A DNA stretch of 64,000 nt from Marinobacter sp. F4206 (GCF_019392195.1 NZ_JAHXKI010000002.1:1488001-1552000), one strand, 5' to 3'. Shown: positions 1 to 9,641, counted from the first letter of the stretch. Made by a program: numbers and translations. The notes: generated by a model from the letters alone, not told the origin.

Positions 1-1925
1 TGGTTCAGGGCCACCGGCGGACTCAAATACCCGAGCTCAAAGGCAACGAGCGTGACCATCCAGAAATGGATGGGATGAATGCCGCTGCTGTAGGCAATGG
101 TGGCCACGGTCGCCGTAACCAGGATCACCGCACCGAATGCATCCATGATCATGCCGAGAATAACCAGAATGACCACCATCAGGAGCATCGCGGACCAGGC
201 GCTGTCAAACGCCTGGGGAAAGCTCTGCATGATGTGGGAACGCTCAATGACGCCGCCGATGCTGACCGACAGACCCAGCAGCAACAGCAACGCCCCGATC
301 TCTGCTGTGGTGTCGTTGGTGGCACCCCTAAGACTTCGCTCCAGCCCCTGATGATTGAACTCGCCGGAGGTCCTGCCCTTCGCATTCTTCAGGCTGAGGT
401 GTTCATACACCAGGACGGCCAGCATGATCACCGGCAGCAATCGGGGCGCGGAGAATTCGTCCATGGTGACGTCCAGTGCAAAGCGGTACAGCAGGACCAC
501 CGCCGTAATCACCAGTACATAGGGGATCAGGGGCTTCAGCGCCTGGATCATCGCGGGGAACGCGGTCGACGAAGGCGCCAGATCAAACTTGCTCTGACGA
601 TTTACCGCCAGCGCTACCAGGGTAAACATGGTGGCGGTCAGGACAAACACCCAGACACCCCAGCCAAACAACTCGTCGGTGGTGACTTCCCTGTTCAGGT
701 AAGCAATGACAACGACCAGTAGGCACGGGCGCAGGACCACGCCCAGCGACCCCGACATGGCGGTGGCCGCCAGCGCTAACTGTCGTCTGGCACCGGCCGC
801 CCGAAGTTCACTGTAGATGACCGCTCCGGCCGCAATTACGAAGATACCGGACGCACCGGTATAGGCCGTCGGAATCGCAGCCACCAAAACAGCAACAACG
901 GCCAGCATTTCCGGCGGCATGCGCCAGGGCCGGAACACATTGAACACCAAGGTAGCCAGCCGGGTCTGCTTGAGCATCATGCCGACCCAAACGTACAGGC
1001 CCACGTTCAGGAACATATCCGACAGCTCCATCATTTTGCCCAGATAGATGCCGATGCCGGACGCGTGGCCGATCAGGGCAAAGTAGGTACCGGAGATCAG
1101 ACACATCACCGTGTAAAGCGGTACCGCCAGGAACGCCTTGTTCAGAGTGCCGCCACTCTGAAGATCCTCGGGTACCCGCAACAATCGATACAGACTGGCC
1201 AGGGTCAGACAGGAAAAACCCGTGATCCAGAAGTTGTGCAACAGCAGTTCCTCGGACGACACCGACGTCTCTGCCCCGAGGGTCGACTGGCGGAAAATGA
1301 CGCTGGAGCCCAGCAGCATGGCGTTGGCGATGGTTTGCAGGGTATAGGAAACGGTGTAATCCAGGCGGGTTTCCATGGCCCGCATGGCGATATGGTGGCG
1401 GCTCAGGGTGGCGGTAACCGCACACAGCATCACCAGAATCACCAGAATGTAGCGCTGGGAGGACAACCCGAAAGCAATCAGATCGGCAACGAATAGTTCG
1501 ACCGCCCGGTAGGCTCTCAGCCCCGGGGTCAGCTGGCCTTCGAGGCTTTCATAACTCGCGTACGCTTCCCGGCAGTCGGCCAACGCGCGCTCAATGGCAA
1601 GCCGAATATCCGCGGGATTCTTCGCCTCAGGCGCACCCAGAAGGGCTGCCATGGGATCGTCATCGGCGGGAGCTTCAGCGAGTTCGGCCGCGACGGCGGC
1701 ATCGATATCCCGATTCGGATTGCAGGTGGGCGCCACCGGATCCATTCGCAGCTTGTAGTAACCGCTCCAGATCTGTTCGCCACCGCGCAGCATCTGGTTA
1801 TGGATGTCACTGCTGGTCGAAAAAATAACAACGGCCAACAGCAACAGGCAGGCGGGCAAAGAGGAAAACCACTCCAGCCCGCTACGTTGCAAGCCTATCT
1901 TGGATAAAGCGACATTCTGGGACAT
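1..1925 (-). CDS. TRAP transporter fused DctQM-type permease (3' end outside window)
   Basis: Minus-strand frame open from ATG at 1925 to the window edge (about 641 codons), so the C-terminus is missing. It reads as a very hydrophobic protein. There is one N-terminal TM segment, an Asp/Glu/Ala-rich extracytoplasmic stretch (about residues 45-130), a DctQ-like group of helices, then a DctM-like large permease region. That region includes a TAYTGASGIF segment and, near the edge, GMIMDAFGAVILVTATVAT followed by LGYLSPPVALN, both typical of DctM. The start lies 6 nt downstream of the stop of the TatT-like gene, so the two are probably one operon. Known for the family: ion-coupled uptake using a separate solute-binding protein. 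The substrate cannot be told. Confidence 0.85.
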   Translation of the reverse strand, partial: MSQNVALSKIGLQRSGLEWFSSLPACLLLLAVVIFSTSSDIHNQMLRGGEQIWSGYYKLRMDPVAPTCNPNRDIDAAVAAELAEAPADDDPMAALLGAPEAKNPADIRLAIERALADCREAYASYESLEGQLTPGLRAYRAVELFVADLIAFGLSSQRYILVILVMLCAVTATLSRHHIAMRAMETRLDYTVSYTLQTIANAMLLGSSVIFRQSTLGAETSVSSEELLLHNFWITGFSCLTLASLYRLLRVPEDLQSGGTLNKAFLAVPLYTVMCLISGTYFALIGHASGIGIYLGKMMELSDMFLNVGLYVWVGMMLKQTRLATLVFNVFRPWRMPPEMLAVVAVLVAAIPTAYTGASGIFVIAAGAVIYSELRAAGARRQLALAATAMSGSLGVVLRPCLLVVVIAYLNREVTTDELFGWGVWVFVLTATMFTLVALAVNRQSKFDLAPSSTAFPAMIQALKPLIPYVLVITAVVLLYRFALDVTMDEFSAPRLLPVIMLAVLVYEHLSLKNAKGRTSGEFNHQGLERSLRGATNDTTAEIGALLLLLGLSVSIGGVIERSHIMQSFPQAFDSAWSAMLLMVVILVILGMIMDAFGAVILVTATVATIAYSSGIHPIHFWMVTLVAFELGYLSPPVALN

Positions 1926-1931
1926 GGGTTC

Positions 1932-2996
1932 TTACAACAAATCATCCAGGTTCATGGTATCCACCTCTGCCTTCTGGTCATCCCAGAAGGTGCCAAGCTG
2001 GCCCAACGGCGTCCGGTGACCGGTATTCTCCACCCAGAGACGGTCCGAAATGGCGACAATCATGTTGGTCGCCATGGCATCGACAAAACGCCAGTCGGCA
2101 TCGGCCGGTGTTTCCTCCAGAGACTGGGCGTGGTCCCGGATTACGCTCTTCACCATGGCCTCATCACCCTTGTTGATGGCGGCAATGGCGTGGAATACGT
2201 GGGGCAGTCGAACGCCGGCGGCCTCGCCCTGCTCGTCCGCAATCGCCAGACGTTCAAAGGCATCCTCACCCTGGGGCTGGGCTCCGGGTATCATGGCCCA
2301 GACGGTAGCCCTCAACGCCATGGGCGCACCCCACCACTTGTCGTTTTCCAGACAACTGGTGGCCCGGGCCACAATCGAACCGACGTTCGCAGGGACCCCG
2401 ATCGAAGAGGTTGACTGGACCTGTGCGTTCAGCGCCTGCAGGCCGGAGAGCAGGCCCGCCATGTAAATGAACTCATCCTTGTCATCATCAAAATCCGGAC
2501 ACTCTCCGGTGCCGGGCTCGCCATAGTAGGCGTTGTGGTGTTTCCAGCTTTTGAAGTAGCGCTCTGACGCCAGCACGTAGGCCCGCTGCTGACGAATCAG
2601 GGCATCCTCGGCTTCGTTGGCCTTCATCGCATGCATGGCTGCCAGGCCATCCAGCTCGAATTCCCGCGCCTTTTCCTCCGCACAACCACCGGCCGAGAGG
2701 TAAAGCATGACGGCCAACTGGTCCGGCTCGGACGTCACCCGGCCAAAGGACATTAGCAGGGGTGCGGTGGCTTCACTCATCGCACAGCCCATGGCCAGAT
2801 CGCTGCTTTCCAGCAGGTAGGGCACGGTATGATCGCGGGAGAAGCCTTGCATGACGTCGCCGGTGGTCTTGTAGAGCATGTTATTGACCGCCCCACAGCC
2901 ACTGAGCACCGCACTCGCCAACAAGGCGGTGATAAGAGTCTTTAGCCGGGGCATGGCATGGCCACGGTTCAGTGGGGGATTCGGGAAATGTGTCAT
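1932..2996 (-). CDS. TatT-like lipoprotein of a TRAP transporter
   Basis: 354 residues with an N-terminal lipoprotein signal: hydrophobic segment ending LLASAVLSGC, the Cys being the lipidation site. The rest is helical and Ala/Glu-rich, with two pairs of conserved-looking Cys (MGCAMSE, AGGCAEE). The layout resembles the TRAP T-component family (TatT of Treponema), a periplasmic helical-repeat lipoprotein that works beside the solute-binding protein. It sits directly upstream of the TRAP permease gene. GGTGA precedes the start at 2996. An internal ATG at 2954 would give a shorter signal peptide but lacks a ribosome site. Family assignment rests on context plus lipobox plus helical character. 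Confidence 0.7.
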   Translation of the reverse strand: MTHFPNPPLNRGHAMPRLKTLITALLASAVLSGCGAVNNMLYKTTGDVMQGFSRDHTVPYLLESSDLAMGCAMSEATAPLLMSFGRVTSEPDQLAVMLYLSAGGCAEEKAREFELDGLAAMHAMKANEAEDALIRQQRAYVLASERYFKSWKHHNAYYGEPGTGECPDFDDDKDEFIYMAGLLSGLQALNAQVQSTSSIGVPANVGSIVARATSCLENDKWWGAPMALRATVWAMIPGAQPQGEDAFERLAIADEQGEAAGVRLPHVFHAIAAINKGDEAMVKSVIRDHAQSLEETPADADWRFVDAMATNMIVAISDRLWVENTGHRTPLGQLGTFWDDQKAEVDTMNLDDLL

Positions 2997-3076
2997 AGCG
3001 ACTTCACCTTCAGCTTTATTATTCTCGTGCGGTCTGCGCCCGCCCTGAGCCGCTGATCTTGCATCGGCTTGAACGT

Positions 3077-3091
3077 GTTACAGACTGTAAC
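3077..3091. promoter_or_regulatory. 7-bp perfect palindrome, candidate operator
   Basis: GTTACAG-A-CTGTAAC lies in the 288-bp divergent region between the TatT-like gene (minus) and the HU gene (plus). Its size and symmetry suit a dimeric repressor or activator site. No cognate regulator is encoded nearby, so the function is inference. Confidence 0.35.
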
Positions 3092-3284
3092 CAGAACCGC
3101 ATTATGGCCGACAGCGTCCTGTTTTTATGAGACCAACGCCTCAAATGACGCCAAATGCCACAGTTAACTGAGCCTCCGGGGTTTGCACATTTCGTGGCAA
3201 CCCACTATAGATGGATGCAACCGCAGGGTTACGCCCCTGTGGCCAGCACCCAGACCAAAAACAGTAATAAAAAAGGAGTACCCG

Positions 3285-3557
3285 ATGCGCAAACCTGAAC
3301 TCGCTGCTGCAATTGCCGATCGAACCGGTCTCACCCGCGAGAAGGCCTCTGAGGTCATAAACACTGTTACCGATCAGATTTCAGCGGCTGCCGCTCGAGG
3401 TGAAGATGTCACCCTGATCGGATTTGGCACGTTCAACATCCGCGCCCGGGAAGCACGAGATGGCAGAAACCCGCAAACCGGCGCCACCATCCGCATCCCC
3501 GCAAGCAAAACCGTAGGCTTCAAGGCTGGCAAAGCGCTCAAGGAACAGATTCGCTGA
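3285..3557 (+). CDS. HU-family histone-like DNA-binding protein
   Basis: 90 residues, the usual size for HU/IHF subunits. It begins MRKPELAAAIADRTGLTREKA, with the family's N-terminal helix pair, then the GFGTFNIRAREAR strand region and the arm sequence GRNPQTGATIRIPASKTVGF. The start at 3285 is fixed by an AAAGGAG ribosome site 6-7 nt upstream; a longer in-frame extension upstream would not align with HU. Role: DNA bending and nucleoid compaction as a dimer. It lies between, and opposite to, the genes of the TRAP system. A strong hairpin follows the stop. Confidence 0.93.
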   Translation: MRKPELAAAIADRTGLTREKASEVINTVTDQISAAAARGEDVTLIGFGTFNIRAREARDGRNPQTGATIRIPASKTVGFKAGKALKEQIR

Positions 3558-3562
3558 AACAG

Positions 3563-3588
3563 ACAGGGCCCGCGATTGCGGGCCCTGT
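3563..3588. terminator. Perfect 11-bp hairpin between convergent genes
   Basis: ACAGGGCCCGC-GATT-GCGGGCCCTGT, immediately after the HU stop and before the stop of the convergent solute-binding gene. There is no T-run on the plus side and a short CTGTTTC on the minus side, so it may serve both directions weakly. Found by eye. Confidence 0.6.
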
Positions 3589-3607
3589 CACCGTCGATCG
3601 TGCCTGG

Positions 3608-4627
3608 TCAGGAAGCGCACTCTGAACGCGTGGCATCGACCCGGCAGCGAATGGCTTTCATCAGCTTTATCGCCCGTTCATCAAAAACCCCATCGTCCAG
3701 CAGCGACAAGCGCACCTTGCGCAGCATCTTGTCGTACTCGGCCGTATCTTCCTGCGGCAGGTTCATCCACACATCCTTGGGAATTTCCGCTTCAGCCTGG
3801 GCGATGATCTCGTACGCCTCATCAATGCGCTTGATCGATTCGTTCCGCACCATCTGCGCGGCTTCGTCAGGAAAACGGTCCCGATGAATAATGACCTGGA
3901 AGTTCATGTACCCAAGGGCATACTTAACCACGGCGCCGTTGGGCTGAACGCCCTTGTAGAGTTCCAGTGGGGTGTAGGCCACAGCCGGTGCGTAGGCCAG
4001 GTCGACGCTGCCGTTGTTGAACTTGCCGGCAAAGTTGGCTGAGTTGGAGCCGACCACGGAGGCGCCGACATGCCGAACCATACGAACGGATGCCTGGTCG
4101 TAATCCAGGGTCGCAATCCGCTTGCCCTGCAGTTTTTCCACGGAATCGATGCTGCGATCACGGGTATGGAGGTAGATGGCTCCGCCCGGGAACACACCGG
4201 CCACTTCATAGGGGCCGTCGATGAGAAACGGACGAGCCTTCGATTGGCTCAGGGTGTTATAGAGCAGGCGCATCTCTTCTTCACCGGGTACGGCGCCCAT
4301 CGCCTCCAGGCTTCCGGTGAATTTGTTGAACTCCCGGGCGCGGGTACCGGTTAACAGAACCGCGTCGCATTGCCCCGCCTTGAAATCCTCGGCCGCGACC
4401 TTTTCATCGGTGTAGGCCCGGAGATTCAGTTTGATACCCTGTTTCAGGGCAACGGGTTGGAAGGTCTTGGTGATGGCGAACAACGGGCCATTGGCGCCCA
4501 CCGGATCAAAAACGCAGAAACTGCGTTCCAGTGGCTCGTTCTGCGCCTGGCTCAGTGAGGGGAACAGAAGACTGGCACACAGGGTGGCAGCCATGGCCAC
4601 CCGTTTCGGGAAGGTTGCTGATTTCAC
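3608..4627 (-). CDS. Putative TRAP-type periplasmic solute-binding protein
   Basis: 339 residues starting at GTG (4627) with AGGAG 7 nt upstream. The signal peptide ends near LSQAQNEP. The mature part has periplasmic-binding-protein features: KAGQCDAVLLTGTRAREF, a VEKLQGKRIATLDYDQASVRM segment typical of the hinge and second lobe, and DLAYAPAVAYTPLELYKG. It resembles the group annotated as putative solute-binding protein (DUF6091), known beside TRAP permeases with TatT lipoproteins. The HU gene separates it from the TRAP genes, so it is transcribed upstream of them on the same strand. Substrate unknown. Confidence 0.75.
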   Translation of the reverse strand: MKSATFPKRVAMAATLCASLLFPSLSQAQNEPLERSFCVFDPVGANGPLFAITKTFQPVALKQGIKLNLRAYTDEKVAAEDFKAGQCDAVLLTGTRAREFNKFTGSLEAMGAVPGEEEMRLLYNTLSQSKARPFLIDGPYEVAGVFPGGAIYLHTRDRSIDSVEKLQGKRIATLDYDQASVRMVRHVGASVVGSNSANFAGKFNNGSVDLAYAPAVAYTPLELYKGVQPNGAVVKYALGYMNFQVIIHRDRFPDEAAQMVRNESIKRIDEAYEIIAQAEAEIPKDVWMNLPQEDTAEYDKMLRKVRLSLLDDGVFDERAIKLMKAIRCRVDATRSECAS

Positions 4628-4837
4628 GGGATGACTCCTGATTTATTATTGTCGGGTCGTGATACGTCCATGTGTATCAATGGACCCGCTTTCCTTGGCC
4701 GACGTTAGGCGGTCGCCTACAAGAATACGTTGGCACAGGTGGCTGTCATCAAGGTTTTTTCAGCAACACGAGGGGATTCTGTGATGGTGTCGACAGAGGT
4801 TCCGCCACCTCTGCCGCATTTTGGCCAGCTCCGGTAA

Positions 4838-6145
4838 TCAGTTCGCCGGCTGCTGCCAGGCCACCTTGCCCCCGGCCAGGGTCAGGCGAACAACGCCCGG
4901 TAATTCACGACCGGTTATCGGGGCATGACGCCCGACCGAAACCAGTGTGTCGGTGTCCGGCGTCCAGTGTTGCTCGGGATCGAACAGGCACAGGTCGGCA
5001 ACTTCGCCCTCCGCCACCCGCGCCTGCCGGCCCAGGACCGAGGCCGGTCCGGCTGTCAGCGCACGCACCAGCTCGGACAGACTCAGCTCGTTGAGCTCGA
5101 CCAGCTCGAGCCCCAGTGACAGCACACTTTCAACGGTGGAAAGGCCCGGCTCGGTGGCCGCCAGGGGAGCCTGTTTGGCGGCGGAATCGTGAGGCTGGTG
5201 CTGACTGACGATGGCATCGATTACGCCGTCACGAATACCGGCAATCAGGGCCTTGCGATCCCGTTCACTGCGCAGAGGCGGGCGCACATGAAAGCGACTG
5301 TCAAAGCCGGCCAGAGCCTCTTCGGTAAACAGCAACTGATGCATGGCGACGTCGGCGGTCACCGCGATGCCCCGGCGACGGGCCTCCGCCAGCATCTCGA
5401 CACTGCGGGCGCAGGACAGCTGGCTCAGGTGCAGGCGCGCACCGGTTTCCTCCGCCAACAGAATCATCTCCATGACCGCCGTGGTTTCCGCCACTTCCGG
5501 AATCCCCAGCAGCCCGAGGCGCGAGGTCACCAGGCCGTCATGGGCGTAGCCATCGGCGGCCAGGGCCTGGTTCTCGGGGCTGAACATGACCGTCAGGCCG
5601 AAGGTTTGAGCATAGGCCATGCAACGTCGCAGGATGCGGGAATTGCGCACGCCCCTGGCTCCATTGCCGACGGCAACGCAGCCGGCGGCCGCCAGCCCGG
5701 CCATGTCGCTGAGCAGCTCGCCCTCAAGGCCACGGGTAATGGCGCCAACGGGCAGAACGTGTATCGGGGAACGGCTGGCCGCCACATCCCGGATCAAGTG
5801 AGTGACCGCGCCCGAGTCGTTGACCGGGGAGGTTTCCGGCGACGCACAGACCGTGGTAAATCCGCCATGGGCGGCGGCACGGGTTTCCGATGCAATGTTA
5901 CCTTTCTGGCCATTGCCGGGCTCACGCAGATTACAGTGCAAGTCGATAAATCCAGGCGTGATAACGCAACCATCGGCATTCAGTGTTTCATCCGCCCTGG
6001 CCTGCCTGGCTGCCTCACCGAGGGCGGCGATTCTGCCATCCCGGATCAACAAGGCTGTGTTGTCCGTCTCGCCCCCGTGACCGTCGAGGATACAACCACC
6101 CTCAATCTTCAGGCTGGCCCCGCCGTTTCCGTCTGTCACGCTCAT
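4838..6145 (-). CDS. pyrX: Dihydroorotase-like non-catalytic subunit PyrC' (PyrX)
   Basis: 435 residues of the type I dihydroorotase fold (amidohydrolase), beginning with the GGCILDGHG and [10 protein letters not shown] region. The metal-binding HxH motif, normally DxHxHxREPG, reads [10 protein letters not shown], so the second His is Asn. The later catalytic DHAPH motif reads SQHQPH, losing the Asp. These losses match the inactive PyrC' of Pseudomonas, which is needed to assemble and stabilise the PyrB aspartate transcarbamoylase complex. Its start overlaps the end of pyrB by 4 nt, consistent with coupled translation. A true dihydroorotase should exist elsewhere in the genome. Confidence 0.9.
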   Translation of the reverse strand: MSVTDGNGGASLKIEGGCILDGHGGETDNTALLIRDGRIAALGEAARQARADETLNADGCVITPGFIDLHCNLREPGNGQKGNIASETRAAAHGGFTTVCASPETSPVNDSGAVTHLIRDVAASRSPIHVLPVGAITRGLEGELLSDMAGLAAAGCVAVGNGARGVRNSRILRRCMAYAQTFGLTVMFSPENQALAADGYAHDGLVTSRLGLLGIPEVAETTAVMEMILLAEETGARLHLSQLSCARSVEMLAEARRRGIAVTADVAMHQLLFTEEALAGFDSRFHVRPPLRSERDRKALIAGIRDGVIDAIVSQHQPHDSAAKQAPLAATEPGLSTVESVLSLGLELVELNELSLSELVRALTAGPASVLGRQARVAEGEVADLCLFDPEQHWTPDTDTLVSVGRHAPITGRELPGVVRLTLAGGKVAWQQPAN

Positions 6146-7155
6146 GCCTGGGCCCCCTTGCCCTGTTTCTGTTGTCGCTCGGCAACCTGGCCACCCATGG
6201 CCATGGACATCACCGCCATCCGGATGGCAATGCCGTTGGTCACCTGATTCAGGATCACCGACTGGGGCCCATCCGCCACCGCCGATTCAATTTCCACGCC
6301 GCGGTTGATCGGTCCCGGATGCATCACGATGCACTCCGGGTGGGCCAGAGCGAGTTTGTCCTGGCTCAGCCCGTACAGGCGATAAAACTCCCGCTCGCTG
6401 GGCAGCAGCGCCCCTTCCATACGCTCTTTCTGGAGGCGCAACATGATGACTACATCCAGATCCTTCATGCCCCGGGCCATGTCGTATTCGACGGTACAGC
6501 CAAGATTCTCCACATCCTTTGGCAGCAGGGTTCCCGGCGCAATAACCCGCACTTCCTCGGCACCGAGGACATTCAGGGCCCGAATCTGGGAACGGGCGAC
6601 ACGGGAATGCAGGACATCCCCGACAATGGCAACCTTCAATCCGTCAAAACGACCCTTGTGCTGGCGAATGGTGAGCATGTCCAGCATCGCTTGAGTCGGG
6701 TGGGCGTGACGGCCATCGCCGGCATTGATGATGGCCACACCCGGTGTCACGCTTTCGGCAATGAAGTGCGGAGCACCGCTCTGGGAATGGCGCACCACGA
6801 ACATGTCGCTGGCCATGGCTTCCAGGTTCAGCAGGGTATCGGACAGCGATTCGCCCTTGGAGGTGGCGGACGTGCTGATGTCGAGATTGAGCACGTCGGC
6901 CGACAGGCGCTTGGCCGCCAGCTCAAAAGTACTCCGGGTTCGGGTACTGGATTCGAAGAACAGGTTGACCACCGTTCGCCCCCGCAACAGCGGCACCTTC
7001 TTGATGGTGCGCTCACCCACTTCGATAAAGGAATCGGCCGTATCCAGGATGTCGGTGAGCAGCTCGCGGTCGAGGCCGTCCAACGTCAGAAAATGCCGCA
7101 ACTGACCGTCCCGGGTCAGCTGCAAGTGGTGCGGGGAAGGGTCGTTTGCGGTCAT
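6142..7155 (-). CDS. pyrB: Aspartate carbamoyltransferase catalytic subunit
   Basis: 337 residues. The carbamoyl-phosphate signature [19 protein letters not shown] is present, together with [12 protein letters not shown] and [12 protein letters not shown], all diagnostic of aspartate transcarbamoylase. It catalyses carbamoyl phosphate + aspartate to carbamoyl aspartate, the committed step of pyrimidine synthesis. The N-terminus is longer than in E. coli PyrB, as in the class A enzymes that bind PyrC'. It lies between pyrR (41 nt upstream) and pyrC' (4-nt overlap). Confidence 0.96.
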   Translation of the reverse strand: MTANDPSPHHLQLTRDGQLRHFLTLDGLDRELLTDILDTADSFIEVGERTIKKVPLLRGRTVVNLFFESSTRTRSTFELAAKRLSADVLNLDISTSATSKGESLSDTLLNLEAMASDMFVVRHSQSGAPHFIAESVTPGVAIINAGDGRHAHPTQAMLDMLTIRQHKGRFDGLKVAIVGDVLHSRVARSQIRALNVLGAEEVRVIAPGTLLPKDVENLGCTVEYDMARGMKDLDVVIMLRLQKERMEGALLPSEREFYRLYGLSQDKLALAHPECIVMHPGPINRGVEIESAVADGPQSVILNQVTNGIAIRMAVMSMAMGGQVAERQQKQGKGAQA

Positions 7156-7196
7156 GGGTCGCCTGTTTGCCGTTCTGCGGTGTTTTTGGTGCTGGA

Positions 7197-7706
7197 TCAG
7201 TGCCCGGTTTCCTGGAACTCGATGTGCAGAGGTTCAGGACCACGCAACTTGACCCGCTGATGCGATTCCAGGGTCAGGCTCCGGCCTGTCACATCGGGCT
7301 GAATGGGTAACTCCCGGGCACCGAGGTCAATAAGCGTGGCCAATATGATACTGGCTGGACGGCCATAATCGAAAATTTCATTCATCGCCGCCCTGATCGT
7401 CCGCCCGCTCATAATCACATCGTCAATCAGGATGATGTCCCGTCCCTCGGTGTCGAACGGCAGACTGGATGGTTTCACCTTCGGGTTCAATCCGATGCGG
7501 CTGAAATCGTCACGGTAGAAGGAAATGTCCAACTCACCAAATGGCTCATCGAGTCCCAGGCGTTTGCTGAGCATATCGGCAAGCCAGACCCCACCGGTGC
7601 GGATGCCAATCAGGGCCGGCGTGGTCACGCCGCGGTCATCCAGGACGCGGCGCAGCCCCGTTTCCAGTTCGTTCAGCAACTGATCCATATCAAGCAGTGC
7701 GGTCAT
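7197..7706 (-). CDS. pyrR: PyrR, pyrimidine regulator / uracil phosphoribosyltransferase
   Basis: 169 residues. The PRPP-binding loop [28 protein letters not shown] is typical of PyrR, as are [12 protein letters not shown] near the N-terminus and [11 protein letters not shown]. The family converts uracil + PRPP to UMP and, in Bacillus, attenuates pyr mRNA; in pseudomonads it regulates transcription. It is first of the pyrR-pyrB-pyrC' set. No attenuator was recognised in the 41 nt before pyrB. Confidence 0.94.
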   Translation of the reverse strand: MTALLDMDQLLNELETGLRRVLDDRGVTTPALIGIRTGGVWLADMLSKRLGLDEPFGELDISFYRDDFSRIGLNPKVKPSSLPFDTEGRDIILIDDVIMSGRTIRAAMNEIFDYGRPASIILATLIDLGARELPIQPDVTGRSLTLESHQRVKLRGPEPLHIEFQETGH

Positions 7707-7738
7707 TACTTCCTCGCTGTCTCAAGAGCCGGTATCGG

Positions 7739-8188
7739 TCACGCGCCGGCGGGATTGTCCTGCAGGCCAAACCAGGTTTCCAGGATCAGCACCGCGGCCC
7801 GGTCGTCGACGCCGTGGCGGCCAAAATCCCGGCTGCCTCCGGCGGCCATTACCTCGCCCTTGGCTTCAAAGCTGGTGAGTCGCTCATCCACCATTTCCAC
7901 CGGCACATGGTAGCGGCCGTGCAGGCGATTGCCGAATTTTCGGGCCCGGGCACACATCTCGTTTTCGGAGTCGTCCATGTTCAGCGGCAGCCCCACTACG
8001 ACCAAATCCGGGCGCCACTCCTGCAGCAGGGCTTCAAGCTGGCTCCAGTCGGGGATGCCGTCCCGGGCGGGGATCATGGCCACCGGCTGACCGGTGCCCA
8101 GCATTTCCTGGCCGGACGCCACACCAATACGCCGGGTCCCGTAATCGAAAGCCAGTACCCGTCGGTTGCCCCGTTCAGGCATGGCCAA
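7739..8188 (-). CDS. ruvX: Putative Holliday junction resolvase RuvX (YqgF)
   Basis: 149 residues with the RNase H-like fold of YqgF: N-terminal LAFDYGTRRIGVASG (first catalytic Asp), LVVVGLPLNMD and VDERLTSFEA, then a C-terminal GRHGVDDRAAVLILETW containing the last Asp pair. Known roles: processing of the 16S rRNA 5' end and/or Holliday junction resolution. The start overlaps yqgE by 14 nt, the usual yqgE-yqgF arrangement in gammaproteobacteria. Confidence 0.95.
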   Translation of the reverse strand: MAMPERGNRRVLAFDYGTRRIGVASGQEMLGTGQPVAMIPARDGIPDWSQLEALLQEWRPDLVVVGLPLNMDDSENEMCARARKFGNRLHGRYHVPVEMVDERLTSFEAKGEVMAAGGSRDFGRHGVDDRAAVLILETWFGLQDNPAGA

Positions 8189-8741
8189 TGGACTCGCTGA
8201 GCTGGTTCAGATCCACACCAATCTTCTTGAGCACCGCCTTGTAGCGCTCTTCCCAGGGCGTTCGGAACAGAATGTCGGAAGAGGCCGGGCAGGTCAGCCA
8301 GGAGTTGCTGCCCAGCTCCTGCTCGAGCTGGCCTTCACTCCAGCCGGAGTAGCCCAGTGCTACGAGGAACTCCTCCGGCCCCTGGTTCTTGCCAATCCCG
8401 GCCAGAATGTCCCGGGATGTGGTAAGCAGCACATCATCGGTTACCTGAGCGGTATTCTGCCAGCTCGTACCCGGTGGATGCAGGACAAACCCACGCTCGG
8501 GTTCGACGGGCCCGCCACTGTAGACCGGGAGATCCAGTTCACCGCCGTGCATGTCCAGCTGTTCCAGGATCTCCCCGAGATGGATATCCAGGGGCTGGTT
8601 GATCATCAGCCCGAGAGCGCCCTCATCAGAGTGTTCGCAAAGGTAAATGACCCCACCGTGAAATCGAGGGTCCGCCAGGTAGGGCGACGCCACCAGGAAA
8701 TGGTGTCGCAAGCTGTGGGGAGAGTGCTTTGATGCTGTCAT
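8175..8741 (-). CDS. yqgE: YqgE/AlgH family protein
   Basis: 188 residues. The N-terminal LRHHFLVASPYLADPRFHGGVIYLCEH and GALGLMINQPLD are signature parts of UPF0301, followed by VYSGGPVEPERGFVLH and ALGYSGWSEGQLEQEL. The biochemical role of the family is unknown; AlgH in Pseudomonas affects alginate. It overlaps tonB by 4 nt upstream and ruvX by 14 nt downstream. Confidence 0.95.
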   Translation of the reverse strand: MTASKHSPHSLRHHFLVASPYLADPRFHGGVIYLCEHSDEGALGLMINQPLDIHLGEILEQLDMHGGELDLPVYSGGPVEPERGFVLHPPGTSWQNTAQVTDDVLLTTSRDILAGIGKNQGPEEFLVALGYSGWSEGQLEQELGSNSWLTCPASSDILFRTPWEERYKAVLKKIGVDLNQLSESIGHA

Positions 8742-9604
8742 CCGGATGTCAGCCCCCGCCGTTGGAAAGACCAGGTTCGTATGATTTCCAGTTCGTCCAC
8801 ATTTTCTCGCATCTCGTCCGGGAACGGCGCAAACGGTGCCGCCATCCGGACGATGCGTATAGCCGCATCATCCAGCACGGTACTGCCGGAGGATTGAAGA
8901 ACAGCCACTTCCTTGATTGTGCCATCTTTCTTCAGGGAAACCAGCATTCGAAGCGTGCCATAGATGCCGGAACGCCGTGCTTCGGTGGGGTAATTGATGT
9001 TGCCTACCCGCGTCACCTTGCTGACCCAGTTCTGAACGTACCAGGCGTTCGTGGACTTCAGCGTGGACGCAGCCGTCACCCGCATCACCCGCGGCTTACG
9101 GGCGTAGGCCTGCTGCTGTGCGTCAAAACGCGCTTCCAGACTGGCGATTTCCAGGCTGCGCTCCATCAGGCTTTTCTTCTTGCGGACCGGCTCCGGTTTT
9201 GCCACCGGTTCAGTGCGCTCCTCGGGTTTCTGCACTTTCTGCCGGGCGCTGCTTTCCGTCTGCACCACCTGTTTTTTCTGGCGAGGTTGCGGCTTGGTTT
9301 GCGAAGGCGGTTCCGGCTGGACCTGGGCGACCTTGGGCTGACTGACGTCCGCGGGCTGCGGCGTGGTCATTTCCCGGGCCTGTTCCTCACTGCCACTGCC
9401 CTTCTGGCTGGTCTGAGCCAGGAAATCCGCCTTCTCGGGCGCTTCCTCGTCCTCGAACTGGGACAGGGTGATCTCCATGGTCTGGGCCGAGGACCGCGGC
9501 GACTCCGGGGCAAAGGTGATCCCGAGCACGATCATGGCGTGTACCGCCAGCGCCATAAAGAGGGTGAAGGAAAACCGGTCGAAGTCGCTTACCTGAACTG
9601 CCAT
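8738..9604 (-). CDS. tonB: TonB-family energy transducer
   Basis: 288 residues. One N-terminal TM segment (LFMALAVHAMIVLGITFAP) is followed by a long periplasmic Pro/Lys/Glu/Gln-rich linker (PEPPSQTKPQPRQKKQ, RTEPVAKPEPVRKKK). The C-terminal TonB domain contains YPTEARRSGIYGTLRMLVSL and a VLDDAAIRIVRMAAPFAPFP ending. It carries proton-motive energy from ExbBD to outer-membrane receptors. No exbBD lies in the window. It sits 37 nt after gshB and overlaps yqgE by 4 nt, the usual gshB-tonB-yqgE-ruvX order in Pseudomonas-like bacteria. Confidence 0.93.
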   Translation of the reverse strand: MAVQVSDFDRFSFTLFMALAVHAMIVLGITFAPESPRSSAQTMEITLSQFEDEEAPEKADFLAQTSQKGSGSEEQAREMTTPQPADVSQPKVAQVQPEPPSQTKPQPRQKKQVVQTESSARQKVQKPEERTEPVAKPEPVRKKKSLMERSLEIASLEARFDAQQQAYARKPRVMRVTAASTLKSTNAWYVQNWVSKVTRVGNINYPTEARRSGIYGTLRMLVSLKKDGTIKEVAVLQSSGSTVLDDAAIRIVRMAAPFAPFPDEMRENVDELEIIRTWSFQRRGLTSG

Positions 9605-9641
9605 TCCTGATCCTGGTTAAATCGTTGGCCCCTGGTCGGGG

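Noticed and set aside
808..1831. Short open frames on both strands over the TRAP permease
   Set aside because: The minus-strand frame from 1925 gives a continuous TRAP permease with conserved motifs; the others are out of frame with it.
3183..3284. N-terminal extension of the HU gene
   Set aside because: Residues do not match HU and the ribosome site fits the ATG at 3285.
4794..4813. CAGAGGT-TCCGCC-ACCTCTG hairpin after pyrC'
   Set aside because: Only 7 bp and no U-run; too weak to call a terminator.
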